Origin: Lysinibacillus fusiformis
Lineage (GTDB): Bacteria; Bacillota; Bacilli; Bacillales_A; Planococcaceae
Direction of reading: 5' to 3'
NCBI RefSeq assembly: GCF_003049525.1
Contig: NZ_PYWL01000018.1
Span: 1 to 58,942, forward strand
Length of the DNA stretch: 58,942 nucleotides
Shown piece by piece: positions 16,916-25,235 of the stretch (position 1 is its first letter; every line of letters starts with the position of its first letter). A program made the position numbers and the translations under genes. Below the pieces are notes generated by a model. The model was not told the DNA's origin. It was given only the letters and a program-made list of their open reading frames with translations, and ran no database searches.

Positions 16916-17797
16916 ATGTTATTTACTCCAATAAAGCCAATGTTACTTCATATGGGTAACAACAATGAAATAGTAAATAATCCTGAATGGATTTACGATA
17001 TAAAATGGGACGGTTGGCGTATCCTTTTGCATAAAGAAGGTAAGAAGGTAGAAGCATTTACACGACATGGCAATAACGTTACGGCCAAGTTTCCTGAACT
17101 TCAAATAGTTGGCCATTCAATTCAAGCACACTCTGCGATTATTGATTGTGAAGGTGTTGTTTTAAGAAATGGTGTTTCCGTATTTGATGACTTGAATTAT
17201 AGAGGTAGACTTTCAAATAAAGATAAAATTGAACAAAGTACTATAACTCATCCAGTTTCTTTTGTTGCTTTTGATGTACTAGCATCTGATAAATCTCTTA
17301 TAAATCAACCTTTAGCTGATCGCAAGAAAGTATTATCGTCAATTATCGAACCTTCAAATAGCCTGTTTATAACACCATCAATAGAAGGTAATGGCAGCGA
17401 TATTTTCCAACTAACTAAGGACAAGCAAATGGAAGGGATTGTAGGAAAGCGAAGCAATTCGAAGTACAAAACTAATCATAGATCCCATGATTGGTTAAAA
17501 TATAAACATTTTAAAGTTACTGATGTGATTATTTTAGGGTATAAAGAAAACCCATTTACCATGATAGTGGGCTCCCAACTAAGTGATGGAAATTATAAAG
17601 CATTGGCCAGTGTAGAATTCGGCTTTAAGCAAGAAGAAAAAACAGCTTTCCGCAATATAGCTAAACAAATTGTGACTAAAAAAGACCGCGAAATTATTTG
17701 GATAGAACCAAGATTAAAATGCCAAGTGCAATATTTAGAAAAAACGAATTCAGGATTACTAAGAATAGTGTCCTTTAAAGGTTTTAATGTTAATTAA
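16916..17797 (+). CDS. ATP-dependent DNA ligase
   Basis: 293 residues, AAGGGGGA upstream of the ATG. Nucleotidyltransferase motif I KWDGWR with the adenylated Lys about residue 30; later motifs include DCEGVVLRNG, FVAFDVLA, GIVGKRSNSKY and WLKYKHFK. The length covers an adenylation plus OB-fold domain, like the ligase domain of LigD/YkoU. It seals nicks using ATP, possibly during repair linked to the SOS-type neighbours or during transfer. No polymerase or nuclease domain is attached. Confidence 0.92.
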   Translation: MLFTPIKPMLLHMGNNNEIVNNPEWIYDIKWDGWRILLHKEGKKVEAFTRHGNNVTAKFPELQIVGHSIQAHSAIIDCEGVVLRNGVSVFDDLNYRGRLSNKDKIEQSTITHPVSFVAFDVLASDKSLINQPLADRKKVLSSIIEPSNSLFITPSIEGNGSDIFQLTKDKQMEGIVGKRSNSKYKTNHRSHDWLKYKHFKVTDVIILGYKENPFTMIVGSQLSDGNYKALASVEFGFKQEEKTAFRNIAKQIVTKKDREIIWIEPRLKCQVQYLEKTNSGLLRIVSFKGFNVN

Positions 17798-17802
17798 AAT
17801 AA

Positions 17803-17812
17803 CCACTTGTGG
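17803..17812. repeat. dispersed palindrome copy CCACTTGTGG
   Basis: Full copy followed by TCA, between the ligase gene and the convergent small gene at 17891. Confidence 0.75.
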
Positions 17813-17849
17813 TCATATCGGTTGCGTTACCTGAATGTTAAAATATACA

Positions 17850-17889
17850 AAGCCCAGGACAGTTAATTTTGAACCTGAGCTTTGTTTTT
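17850..17889 (-). terminator. terminator of the 17891 gene
   Basis: AAAGCCCAGG / CCTGAGCTTT imperfect stem between convergent genes. T runs are present on the plus side (TTTGTTTTTATT) and ACAAAG on the other, so it may act in both directions. Confidence 0.65.
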
Positions 17890-17890
17890 A

Positions 17891-18085
17891 TTAATCATTT
17901 TTTAATTCCTTTTCTCGTGCTGCTACCAGCTGCATTAGTTCAGCTAAATCATCTAAATCACAATATTTATTAATATAAGTTTTAGCTGAACTTTTTGCAG
18001 ACTGTTTACGTGTTTTTTCTCTGTTTTTTTCCCTATAAGCTTGTGTGGCGCGTTGTTGTGCTTCAGATGTTCTTTTCTCGGTCAA
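17891..18085 (-). CDS. small basic hypothetical protein
   Basis: 64 residues starting TTG with AAAGGAGAG upstream. The N-terminal half is very rich in Arg/Lys/Glu/Ala (TEKRTSEAQQRATQAYREKN), the second half a short helix with DLDDLAELMQLV. A recurrent small type on Firmicutes plasmids; role unknown. Its start overlaps the stop of the 59-residue membrane protein upstream. Confidence 0.6.
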   Translation of the reverse strand: MTEKRTSEAQQRATQAYREKNREKTRKQSAKSSAKTYINKYCDLDDLAELMQLVAAREKELKND

Positions 18086-18261
18086 CCTCTATCTCTCCTT
18101 TTCAAGAAATACAATATGATGTTAAACACCACTAAAATTAAGCAAATTGAATAAATAATCATCATTGAATAGTCGTAGAATTTAGGATCTTCCCAATTAA
18201 CCATATCTGTCAAAATGTAAACGGCAAATGCAATCATTATAGCGTATGAGATATTTTTCAT
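18082..18261 (-). CDS. 59-residue two-TM protein
   Basis: ATG at 18261, TGA at 18082 overlapping the next gene's TTG start (GGTTGACC). Two hydrophobic segments (ISYAIMIAFAVYILT and MMIIYSICLILVVFNIILYF) and a basic end KRRDRG. Translational coupling supports it being real although short. Function unknown. Confidence 0.55.
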   Translation of the reverse strand: MKNISYAIMIAFAVYILTDMVNWEDPKFYDYSMMIIYSICLILVVFNIILYFLKRRDRG

Positions 18262-18314
18262 TTATCAATGGATATGATAAGATTTAGGAAGGAGGGTTTA
18301 ACCTCCTTCACAGC

Positions 18315-18479
18315 TTACTTGCGATTTTTCTTCTTACGTTTTGCGGACGGTTGAGAAGAAGGTCGCTTTTTGTTTTGCTTACTACTTCGAATATCATGTA
18401 TGTTCTTTGCTGAACCAGTGAGTAAATTTAGCACTGATGATATTGCGACTAGGTAAGTCAAAGCCTTATCGTAATCCAG
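18315..18479 (-). CDS. possible 54-residue basic peptide
   Basis: Open frame after the promoter at 18508, starting at a CTG or downstream TTG about 10 nt beyond AAAGGAG; product ends in a very basic tract (KRPSSQPSAKRKKKNRK). The lack of a standard start at the right distance makes the start uncertain. Confidence 0.35.
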   Translation of the reverse strand: MDYDKALTYLVAISSVLNLLTGSAKNIHDIRSSKQNKKRPSSQPSAKRKKKNRK

Positions 18480-18504
18480 TTTTGTTCAACTCCTTTCTAT
18501 ATAT

Positions 18505-18542
18505 ATATTATATACCATGGTATATATAAAATCAATGCCTAA
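18505..18542 (-). promoter_or_regulatory. promoter with an 18-bp palindromic operator
   Basis: On the minus strand TTGATT, 17-bp spacer, TATAAT. The spacer is occupied by the perfect palindrome TATATACCATGGTATATA (18509-18526), a likely repressor site controlling the small genes at 18479-17891. Confidence 0.65.
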
Positions 18543-18599
18543 ATTGTAATATTTTATAACAAATAATAAATAATAGTATTAAATGATATGAATAAAAAA

Positions 18600-18646
18600 A
18601 ATAACCAAGCTCATTTTTACTTGTGCCTGGTCTTTTTTGTAAGTAG
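18600..18646. terminator. imperfect hairpin flanked by A and T tracts
   Basis: AACCAAGC / GCCTGGT stem with T-rich sequence on both strands. Could terminate in either direction; no clear gene feeds it. Confidence 0.3.
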
Positions 18647-18666
18647 AAAATGACTCATAAAAACAA

Positions 18667-18676
18667 CCACTTGTGG
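18667..18676. repeat. dispersed palindrome copy CCACTTGTGG
   Basis: Full copy, in an AT-rich stretch (18660-19120) where no other gene or RNA is apparent. Confidence 0.75.
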
Positions 18677-19178
18677 TTATATTTAAGAGTCAATTCAAAA
18701 TAAAATATAGCTAATTATTACCACGTAAAGTATTTTTCCAGCTGTATTATTCAGATAAATTTCTAGAATTAATACTTATATTTCTAACCTCTAGAATGGT
18801 CACTTAAAAATAGTAGTAAGATTTACATTGGAAGGTTTTCTAGTAATAGTTAAGTTTGTTTTCTAATTTAGAGTAAGGAGTATATTTCTATAAATACTAT
18901 CTTATCAACTCTTTTTATTTATACTATTTGATATTGAATTTGCTTTCTTTTTCTTGGGAAAACTATATTTTTCATTTTCTTTTTTTATCTCTGTAATTAG
19001 TCTCTTTTTCTTCTCCGTGCACATACTTATTAACCACCCTTCCCTTTTCTATAATAGTGGTCAATTTTTCTTTTTTTTATACACATATAATTTCCCTCTC
19101 CCCCATACATTGGAGTATCCCATGAACAGTATGAAAGTGTTCATGGCTTCAATCGTGAAAATGGAGGTATCAAGAGAT

Positions 19179-19805
19179 ATGGAAGTGAAGAAGAGGAAAA
19201 GAAAAGATGCCAAAGTGGATTACAAACCGACTGTCCCTATCCCCCTAAAAACAAGCATAGAACGACTTGCAGCTATCACAGGAATTGTAGTAAAAGACAT
19301 AGCAGACTATTTGGTTGTTTCGGCACTTAATAGCGTTGAAGTTATCAGTTACATATCAAAATGCTTCCAGTATGATCTAAGATTTAATAACACGTTATAC
19401 TTTGGAAACTCTCAAAATCCTACTGTAAGGAAAAAAAATCCCCCTGGTACTACAGATAGAGTTTCTCTTAGAGTCTCTCAACATACGGATCATTTAATAG
19501 GTTCAATCGCGTATGCAATGAGATGTACCCGACATCGAGCATGTGCAGCCCTACTTGAACAAGCTATGCTTAATTATGATATTGTTAATGACTTTATAAG
19601 AAATTACTTAATAAATGGCCTAGATGAAGATAGATTAAATGAGCTTCAAAAAGTAATGAACTACATTAATAGTATGGATGATACTTTTGAATACTCATGG
19701 GCTGATCTTTTATCATTGATTGCAAGAGAAGTAAATGCACCTATCACATCTACTAAAGAATCGGTAGACGAATTTTTAATTAATAATTGGAGAGACAATC
19801 TGTAA
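19179..19805 (+). CDS. DNA-binding protein with RHH-like segment
   Basis: 208 residues if started at ATG 19179 (GGAGG 11 nt upstream). The open frame extends to 18954, but that part is Phe-rich and AT-skewed and looks non-coding. Residues about 85-125 (TDRVSLRVSQHTDHLIGSIA, then RHRACAALLEQAM) have the strand-helix-helix pattern of ribbon-helix-helix proteins; an earlier segment (TVPIPLKTSIERLAAITGIV) may be a second one. Possibly a plasmid copy-number or transcription regulator. A strong terminator follows. Confidence 0.55.
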   Translation: MEVKKRKRKDAKVDYKPTVPIPLKTSIERLAAITGIVVKDIADYLVVSALNSVEVISYISKCFQYDLRFNNTLYFGNSQNPTVRKKNPPGTTDRVSLRVSQHTDHLIGSIAYAMRCTRHRACAALLEQAMLNYDIVNDFIRNYLINGLDEDRLNELQKVMNYINSMDDTFEYSWADLLSLIAREVNAPITSTKESVDEFLINNWRDNL

Positions 19806-19827
19806 ATATATAGGTTTAAATTAGAAA

Positions 19828-19971
19828 AAAATAAAATGCAGATGTTAAATATGGAAAATCTAAATCCATGTTTAACATCTGCATTTTATTTAATTACCAT
19901 GATAAATATTGGAACAACAAATAATGGACTTTCACCCACGATTTGCGAATGGTCGAACCATTCTTTCTATG
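19828..19971 (-). ncRNA. structured RNA near an Abi_2 gene (candidate abiF-type RNA)
   Basis: A consensus-perfect minus-strand promoter (TTGACA 20006-20001, 17-bp spacer, TATAAT 19983-19978) drives no ORF but a stretch of about 140 nt ending at the bidirectional terminator. The RNA would begin with a GAATGGT-TCG-ACCATTC hairpin (19963-19947), then GCAAATCGTGGGTGAAAGTCC. It lies directly downstream of an AbiF/AbiD-like gene. Conserved structured RNAs next to abiF genes are known, and this position and size fit. Covariance-model comparison was not possible here. Confidence 0.65.
19831..19889. terminator. bidirectional terminator
   Basis: Long stem AAAATGCAGATGTTAAA / TTTAACATCTGCATTTT, with T tracts on both strands. 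Ends the plus-strand gene at 19805 and the minus-strand RNA that starts near 19971. Confidence 0.9.
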
Positions 19972-19977
19972 TATTAA

Positions 19978-20006
19978 ATTATAATACATTATTATAATCA
20001 TGTCAA
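19978..20006 (-). promoter_or_regulatory. consensus promoter of the Abi-linked RNA
   Basis: TTGACA and TATAAT separated by exactly 17 bp on the minus strand, the strongest promoter match noticed in the window. Confidence 0.85.
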
Positions 20007-20089
20007 AGGATTTATAAAACATTTAATACTTTTATAAAACATTTTATTACTTTTATAAATTATAAAAATACATATATAAATTATTCCAA

Positions 20090-21079
20090 CTATTTATAAA
20101 TGTATTCATATAACTTTTGTATATTTCTAAAGAAAAACATCAAATCATTGTTTAATTTAGGAAAAGGTGGTTCGTTATTTACAGTTTTTAAAAGGTTCCC
20201 TAGTGAATCAATTAGTGTGTCAGGAGTTGATGAAGGGTTATATTTTAATAATTTGTATAGTTTTAAAACACCTGCAATATCTTTGAAACGGTAAGTAGGT
20301 CTTATCGCTAAAGCTACTCCAGCACCAATTAAATCAGGTAGTAATAGTGTGTTTACATAACGTTTATTAACTTTTCCATTTGATATGGCATCAGCAGGAC
20401 ATGAAGATAGGTTAACTAATAAAGGGCTGTTATGTGCTGCTGCATTTCTAATATAACGAGTACTTATCATAAGGCTTTTATATGCGTTTATATTAATATC
20501 AGGATTAGGGTAACGATTAAAATAGTACTCAAAAAAATATTGTAATTCTTGCATTTGCATAATTTCTATTAGTTGCCAAATAGCTATATATTTTTGATTG
20601 GCAATTATTTTTGTATAAATGCCATGATTTGAACTACTTGCATTTTGCCCTCTATTAATTAATGATTCAATTGAAATTGTATTATTAGAATGTTTTGCAT
20701 TGTAGGAGGTAATATAATCATTAATTATTTCGTAACCATCCACTTCATTATTATAGGAAACATCCTTAAGAACCTTAACTTTTAAAAAATGCTCAATTTC
20801 TAACGTCATTTGTAACAGTATGTAACGTAATTCTTTATCTAACCTCGATAGAGAAATTAAGTATTGAAAGTCTAAATCGATGTATTTATTCTTCTTATCT
20901 CTTCGAAAGTTTTTTCTATAACAAGCAAATTTATAGTAATAGTTTCTTTCCTCTAAGTAAGGAATAGCATCAGCTTCACTAATACAGTTGAATTTTACAC
21001 CATTTCTTTTTAAAATACCTTCGATTAATTGGCTAGCTGTTTTTTTTTCCTTATATGGCAACAGTATTACAGATGTCAT
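20090..21079 (-). CDS. Abi_2 family protein (AbiF/AbiD-like, HEPN)
   Basis: 329 residues. The early pattern QLIEGILKRNGVKF, then YYYKFACYRKNF, LDFQYLISLSRLDKELRYILLQMTLEIEHFLK, and the late motif RYIRNAAAHNSP (an R-x4-6-H HEPN ribonuclease motif) are those of the Abi_2 family of phage abortive-infection proteins. The probable activity is RNA cleavage on infection, with control perhaps by the adjacent RNA. AGGTGAG precedes the ATG. A 16-bp-arm inverted repeat lies just upstream. Confidence 0.85.
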   Translation of the reverse strand: MTSVILLPYKEKKTASQLIEGILKRNGVKFNCISEADAIPYLEERNYYYKFACYRKNFRRDKKNKYIDLDFQYLISLSRLDKELRYILLQMTLEIEHFLKVKVLKDVSYNNEVDGYEIINDYITSYNAKHSNNTISIESLINRGQNASSSNHGIYTKIIANQKYIAIWQLIEIMQMQELQYFFEYYFNRYPNPDININAYKSLMISTRYIRNAAAHNSPLLVNLSSCPADAISNGKVNKRYVNTLLLPDLIGAGVALAIRPTYRFKDIAGVLKLYKLLKYNPSSTPDTLIDSLGNLLKTVNNEPPFPKLNNDLMFFFRNIQKLYEYIYK

Positions 21080-21106
21080 TTATCTCACCTACAATAATTT
21101 AATGTA

Positions 21107-21151
21107 TTTCTAGTTTAGTATAAACAATAAATGTATATACTAAACTAGAAA
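21107..21151. promoter_or_regulatory. 16-bp-arm inverted repeat between HTH and Abi genes
   Basis: TTTCTAGTTTAGTATA (21107-21122) and its exact reverse complement (21136-21151). No T run follows on either strand, so an operator or RNA hairpin controlling the Abi gene is more likely than a terminator. The HTH protein encoded next to it is a candidate binder. Confidence 0.55.
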
Positions 21152-21176
21152 TTTAAACAGTTGTACTTTTTTACTT

Positions 21177-21554
21177 CTATTTATTTTCATTAATTAGTTT
21201 TGAAACTAATGATTGTGAGATATTTAAACGTAATGCAATTTCTTTTTGTTTAATACCTACCTCATTATATAGTCGTAAGACTTCTTCCCTGTAATCAGAT
21301 TTTCTATCAAAAACAGGATAACTTGTTTGGGTTGTTGTTTCACCTAACCCTTTTTCAGCTGTCATCGTGACATGATAGCCATTTTGTCTTCCACTCATAG
21401 TTATAGTTTGTTTTTTTTCATCGTAGTGAAATGATCCCGTACCTTCTTCAAATTGGTTTAAATAGTTAGTAATGAATGGTTGTACAATATCATTTCTTTC
21501 CTCAGATTTACCTACAATAATTTGAATTTCATTTTCGTCTTTTTGTTTGGACAT
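21177..21554 (-). CDS. small HTH protein next to the Abi gene
   Basis: 125 residues; ATG 21554 chosen because GAGGGG lies upstream, although the frame extends further. The C terminus EIALRLNISQSLVSKLINENK is a helix-turn-helix; the middle is beta-rich. Probably a transcription regulator, perhaps of the adjacent Abi gene through the inverted repeat at 21107. No close family recognised. Confidence 0.6.
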   Translation of the reverse strand: MSKQKDENEIQIIVGKSEERNDIVQPFITNYLNQFEEGTGSFHYDEKKQTITMSGRQNGYHVTMTAEKGLGETTTQTSYPVFDRKSDYREEVLRLYNEVGIKQKEIALRLNISQSLVSKLINENK

Positions 21555-21688
21555 TGTATTCACACCCCTCTTAATATTTTTAATAATAATGTTAGTAATT
21601 ATATTTGTCAATGTTTTTATATGAAATATATATCTCCCTTTATGAGGAATTTTGCGCTTATTTTGTATTATAAGTAAACATAAATAAG

Positions 21689-21725
21689 CTCAATTTCTCG
21701 CATTAAAATTGAGAAATTGAGCTTT
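21689..21725 (-). terminator. hairpin after the zinc-ribbon gene
   Basis: AGCTCAATTTCTC / GAGAAATTGAGCT stem with an 11-nt loop, then TTATTT on the minus strand. Confidence 0.65.
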
Positions 21726-21749
21726 ATCATCAAGTCGCTGAATGGTCTA

Positions 21750-22397
21750 TTAACTCTTAACATTTTTTAACTTTTTCATTATCCCTGTTAGCCTATCATT
21801 CACCCTGCCTTTTTCCTTATCGTTTTCTTTAACCTTTTTATAGCAGGATAAACATTGTTTTTTCCATTGTTCATTTGCCTTTACCCAGTGTTTCCTCCCA
21901 CAAATTTCACAAAGCAAACGGACTTCATTCAGTTCATAGTTAACTTTATCTAAATTCAATATAAATCTTTTATCAGGAGTTGAGGGGTCAGGAAATTCAC
22001 TCTGTATCTTCTTTTTAAAACAATCCAAACATGTTAATTTTCCGTTTATTTCTTTATATTGCAATTTACGCAATTTGTTGTTATTGAATTCTTTAATTCC
22101 GCACTCTTCACAAACCCGTTCATTTAATCTTGTTTGGTTGATTTTATCTTCAACTTTTTCGTAATATGATACATCCTTTATCTCAAACCCACATTTAAAA
22201 CAATTCAATGTATGAGCTTTTGATGTATTCTCAATAAAGTCATAATCACGTATACCTTTTCTATCAATACTTATTCCGTTACTTCCACTTTCATAAGAAA
22301 CCGCTGTTTTAAATCCGCAAGCAGGACAATGTACACTAAACATAGTAGTTCTACATTCTCTACAATCACAAGGACTTCCAAAGTCATGATTAGCCAT
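21750..22397 (-). CDS. multi-zinc-ribbon protein
   Basis: 215 residues with at least seven Cys pairs: CDCREC, CPAC, CFKC, CEEC, CLDC, CEIC and CLSC. These fit three or four zinc ribbons strung together with charged linkers. AAAGGAAG precedes the ATG. No enzyme motif. It may bind nucleic acid or be a scaffold; its place in the defence-like block gives no firm clue. Confidence 0.6.
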   Translation of the reverse strand: MANHDFGSPCDCRECRTTMFSVHCPACGFKTAVSYESGSNGISIDRKGIRDYDFIENTSKAHTLNCFKCGFEIKDVSYYEKVEDKINQTRLNERVCEECGIKEFNNNKLRKLQYKEINGKLTCLDCFKKKIQSEFPDPSTPDKRFILNLDKVNYELNEVRLLCEICGRKHWVKANEQWKKQCLSCYKKVKENDKEKGRVNDRLTGIMKKLKNVKS

Positions 22398-22568
22398 ATT
22401 TTCGCTTCCTTTGTATAAGTTAATTATCTTTAATTATAACCTGCTATAGATAAAAGAGGATGATATATCCTACATTACTATTTTCTTTAAATGTGTTACT
22501 CAAGAAAATGAACCAATTGCTGAACAAAGTTAAAGTTAAAAAGCACATATATTATTTGTTCCAAAACT

Positions 22569-22616
22569 CGTCCTTTTCTGAACACACTGCTATTCAATCT
22601 GAAAAGGACGTTTTTT
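22569..22616 (+). terminator. plus-strand terminator with no gene in front
   Basis: CGTCCTTTTC / GAAAAGGACG stem and six T. The only upstream plus-strand frame (22460-22702) runs through the hairpin and does not look coding, so this may end an unrecognised small RNA or be a relic of a lost gene. Confidence 0.7.
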
Positions 22617-22726
22617 ATTGTCTTTTTCGTAACAAAACTCTGTTCATAATTCTACGTTCAATAACCCGTGTTGTTTTATCTTATGTTACAATGAGTTTAT
22701 AGAAAAATAAGGAAAGAGTGATTTTG

Positions 22727-23281
22727 GTGTTAATTGGCTACGCACGTGTATCAACAGGATTACAAAATTTAGATTTGCAAATGGATGCGTTAACGAAATA
22801 TGGCTGTGTTAAAATTTTTCATGATAAGTTGAGTGGGACAAAGAAGCAGCGTCCAGGATTAGAAGAAGCATTAGAGTATGCACGTGAAGGGGATACAATT
22901 GTAGTTTGGCGACTAGATCGACTTGGTCGCAATATGCAGGACTTGATTAACATTGTGAATAGTTTGAATGAACGTGGTGTCGGCTTTCATAGTCTACAAG
23001 AAAACTTAACAATGGATAAAAGTAATGCGACTGGCCAACTGATGTTCCACTTGTTCGCAGCGTTTGCGGAATTTGAGCGTAACTTAATAGAAGAACGCTC
23101 AGCTGCTGGTCGTGCAGCAGCAAGAGCACGTGGTCGTCTTGGTGGTCGCCCGGAGAAGTTTGGGGAAAAAGATATTGAAATGATGAAATCCCTTATTGAA
23201 AATGGTACACCGATTAAAGATGTTGCTGAAAAATGGGGCGTGTCTCGCACGACAATTTATCGCTATTTAGAGAAACAATAA
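22727..23281 (+). CDS. serine recombinase (resolvase/invertase family)
   Basis: 184 residues. GTG 22727 is placed 8 nt after AGGAAAGAG. Catalytic Ser in IGYARVSTGLQNLDLQ (residue about 9), then the core VVWRLDRLGRNMQDL and FAAFAEFERNLIEERSAAG, and a C-terminal Hin-type HTH (IKDVAEKWGVSRTTIYRYLEKQ). Full length for a Tn3-type resolvase. With no transposase nearby it most likely resolves plasmid multimers. Confidence 0.93.
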   Translation: MLIGYARVSTGLQNLDLQMDALTKYGCVKIFHDKLSGTKKQRPGLEEALEYAREGDTIVVWRLDRLGRNMQDLINIVNSLNERGVGFHSLQENLTMDKSNATGQLMFHLFAAFAEFERNLIEERSAAGRAAARARGRLGGRPEKFGEKDIEMMKSLIENGTPIKDVAEKWGVSRTTIYRYLEKQ

Positions 23282-23418
23282 TTCAGAAGACACAACGTCA
23301 ACTAAGCTAAATATTCAATATTAGGAACAAGTCAAATTAACAAGATAAAAGCATTGTCATGTCCTGACTTTGGTCTTTTCTCAATCGTTTTAAATCAAAT
23401 TTCTATGTAATATAAAAA

Positions 23419-23428
23419 CCACTTGTGG
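23419..23428. repeat. dispersed palindrome copy CCACTTGTGG
   Basis: Full copy followed by TCAA, downstream of the resolvase. Confidence 0.75.
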
Positions 23429-23461
23429 TCAAACAAAGATCACGTTCAGCCAGAAAGAATT

Positions 23462-23486
23462 GGGGGAAGTAGGACCCCCTCTTTTT
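23462..23486 (+). terminator. terminator after the resolvase
   Basis: GGGGG / CCCCC stem, 8-nt loop, then TCTTTTTG. Confidence 0.7.
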
Positions 23487-23494
23487 GTTTACAT

Positions 23495-23941
23495 TTATTT
23501 TAATATTGACTTAGGGTTAATGTACATCCAGCCGAAACAACGGGCGAAGTCACCTGACCATTCTGATACGTCTAAATGTAAGAAATAGCCTTGCTCAAGT
23601 CTATCAGCAATATATGGTGTCTGTGGGGGTGTATCTATGTTTGTCCGAAGAGGTAATGCGCTTGATTCATGTAAAATTTCCCACATCTTGCTTTCAAAAT
23701 TTATAACAGATGCGGTTGTAAAAACTGGGATTCCATTTGTATCAAAAATCGTCGTTATTACCCCATGAATTTCTTTAAATGTGCTTTTAACTGTATACCC
23801 ATCAAATAATTCTGTTCCAATTTCTTCAAAAGAATCTTTATAAATTCTGTTTAGAGTAAAATATAAGTCTTTTGATACTTCGTTTGAGTTTGTTTTACGA
23901 ATATGTCCAGAATTTAAGGTTATGTGATTAATGTTATTCAT
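23495..23941 (-). CDS. hypothetical protein, third gene of a small operon
   Basis: 148 residues; start overlaps the stop of the preceding HTH gene (TAATG). Beta-rich, ends in WSGDFARCFGWMYINPKSIL. No known family. Co-transcribed from the operator-controlled promoter at 24950. Confidence 0.55.
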   Translation of the reverse strand: MNNINHITLNSGHIRKTNSNEVSKDLYFTLNRIYKDSFEEIGTELFDGYTVKSTFKEIHGVITTIFDTNGIPVFTTASVINFESKMWEILHESSALPLRTNIDTPPQTPYIADRLEQGYFLHLDVSEWSGDFARCFGWMYINPKSILK

Positions 23942-24405
23942 TATTCCACGAATCTTTCAATGGCATTTTTAATCGCTTGTACACGTAAATGCTTATGTTC
24001 AAATTCTTCAGCTCCCCAAATAGCTTCACACCAATCATCGTGTGTGAATATCACCTCACAATTATCACCATCTTCATGCCACACTAAGGGAACGCCACCA
24101 ATCACGCAATTTGAGTTAAACACTACATCACCCTCGTGCACAAAAATAAAAGGTTGTGCATCACTCCTCATAGATAAAATGCTTTCAAAAGCTTGATGTA
24201 ATTCTTGCGCTGTTTTCAAAATTCCCATTAAAATAACCTCCTCATAAAATTTATTGAGTAATTCAGCGTTTTTGAGTGTAATGTTATCCAACGAAGCTTC
24301 ACCCTTAAAGATCCTGTATACAGTATTTTGTGGGATACCAGTTGCTTTTGAGACTTGAAGGGCTGGAATACCACTGTCGATTAATTTTTTGATATTTTCT
24401 CTCAT
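23941..24405 (-). CDS. HTH regulator, second gene of the operon
   Basis: 154 residues from ATG 24405 (AAAAGGAATTAAT upstream). N-terminal HTH IPALQVSKATGIPQNTVYRIFKGEASLDNI resembles XRE/LacI-like domains of phage and plasmid regulators; the C-terminal part is mixed and acidic. The likely repressor of its own operon, binding the two palindromes at 24928 and 24958. Confidence 0.6.
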   Translation of the reverse strand: MRENIKKLIDSGIPALQVSKATGIPQNTVYRIFKGEASLDNITLKNAELLNKFYEEVILMGILKTAQELHQAFESILSMRSDAQPFIFVHEGDVVFNSNCVIGGVPLVWHEDGDNCEVIFTHDDWCEAIWGAEEFEHKHLRVQAIKNAIERFVE

Positions 24406-24425
24406 ATTAATTCCTTTTTTATTCA

Positions 24426-24863
24426 TTAGTAATGTCTTATCGTTTCTTCTCGAATCTTTCCATTTACATCAATTGTACGAATAAATTCTACTGGTCCATC
24501 TTTAGTTACACGCATGTCATTTTCAAGTACGTAGATACCTTTTTCGCTTTGCTTTGCTTTTTCGATATATGCAGCGATTCTTTTTTCATTCTCTAATTTT
24601 ACCTCTGCATTAATTTTCTTTTCCATAATGTCGTGGAAAATTTTTGCCGTGTCATTAGCAATTAGACCACCTGTAGCTGAAATGTTAAGTTGTTTTAAGA
24701 ATTCACTCGCATTTTCAAAACTGTAACAATAAGTTTTTTTAAAATATGAGGCCTTTGCTACTGTAGTTATACCATTTGCGGAACATTCCACTTTATAACC
24801 ATTCAGATGTTTTACAAATACTTCAACACCGTTTTTAATAAATATAGTTGTAACGGATTCCAT
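24426..24863 (-). CDS. hypothetical protein, first gene of the operon
   Basis: 145 residues with GGAGG upstream of the ATG. Beta-rich N terminus, a Lys/Glu-rich central helix (about 85-112), short C-terminal strands. No recognised family. Partly similar in style to the third gene (both open with a GY(T/K)V strand followed by a hydrophobic patch), so they may be distant paralogues. Confidence 0.5.
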   Translation of the reverse strand: MESVTTIFIKNGVEVFVKHLNGYKVECSANGITTVAKASYFKKTYCYSFENASEFLKQLNISATGGLIANDTAKIFHDIMEKKINAEVKLENEKRIAAYIEKAKQSEKGIYVLENDMRVTKDGPVEFIRTIDVNGKIREETIRHY

Positions 24864-24927
24864 GTACTTGATCTCCTCCCATGCAATAGAAAGATTTGTT
24901 GCGTCATCCTCAATCGCTTATTTATCC

Positions 24928-24988
24928 ACCGATATCGGTAATTCTATGCTTATTATATTACCGTTATCGGTAAAAGTAAAGCTTTTTG
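24928..24988 (-). promoter_or_regulatory. operator-controlled promoter of the 24863-23495 operon
   Basis: Minus strand TTTACT, 17-bp spacer, TATAAT. The spacer is the palindrome TTACCGATAACGGTAA (plus strand 24958-24973), and a second palindrome ACCGATATCGGT lies at 24928-24939 downstream of the start point. Two matching palindromes suggest cooperative repression, probably by the HTH gene in the operon. Confidence 0.75.
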
Positions 24989-25167
24989 ATAAAATCTTTA
25001 AGGTTTTTTACACAACAAAAAAGTAGACAGCGTTATGACCATCTACCTTTATTTCCACTTAGTTAATTAAATTTACAAATATTAAGTAATTCACATTCCA
25101 CTTAGTTTCAAGTGAAATATACCATATATATGTATATTTAACAATGAAAGTTTGATTGAAACAGGCT

Positions 25168-25235
25168 CTCAGACGTTCCTAAAATCGAGTTGACGGATGA
25201 TTCACCGTCTCGATTTGTTTGAGAGCTCTTCAATT
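25168..25235. other. three-segment long hairpin in an otherwise gene-free stretch
   Basis: Nested complementary arms GCTCTCA/TGAGAGC, AAATCGAG/CTCGATTT and GACGG/CCGTC make an interrupted stem-loop of about 65 nt upstream of the MerR-like gene. A TCTTTTTTC tract follows 15 nt later. Candidate structured RNA, leader or single-strand-origin-like element. The remainder of 24990-25367 shows nothing convincing. Confidence 0.45.

Noticed and set aside
18954..19178. N-terminal extension of the RHH-like gene
   Set aside because: Phe-rich, AT-skewed translation, no ribosome site at 18954; start placed at 19179.
22460..22702. 80-residue plus-strand ORF
   Set aside because: Runs through a strong terminator hairpin, has no ribosome site and low coding quality.
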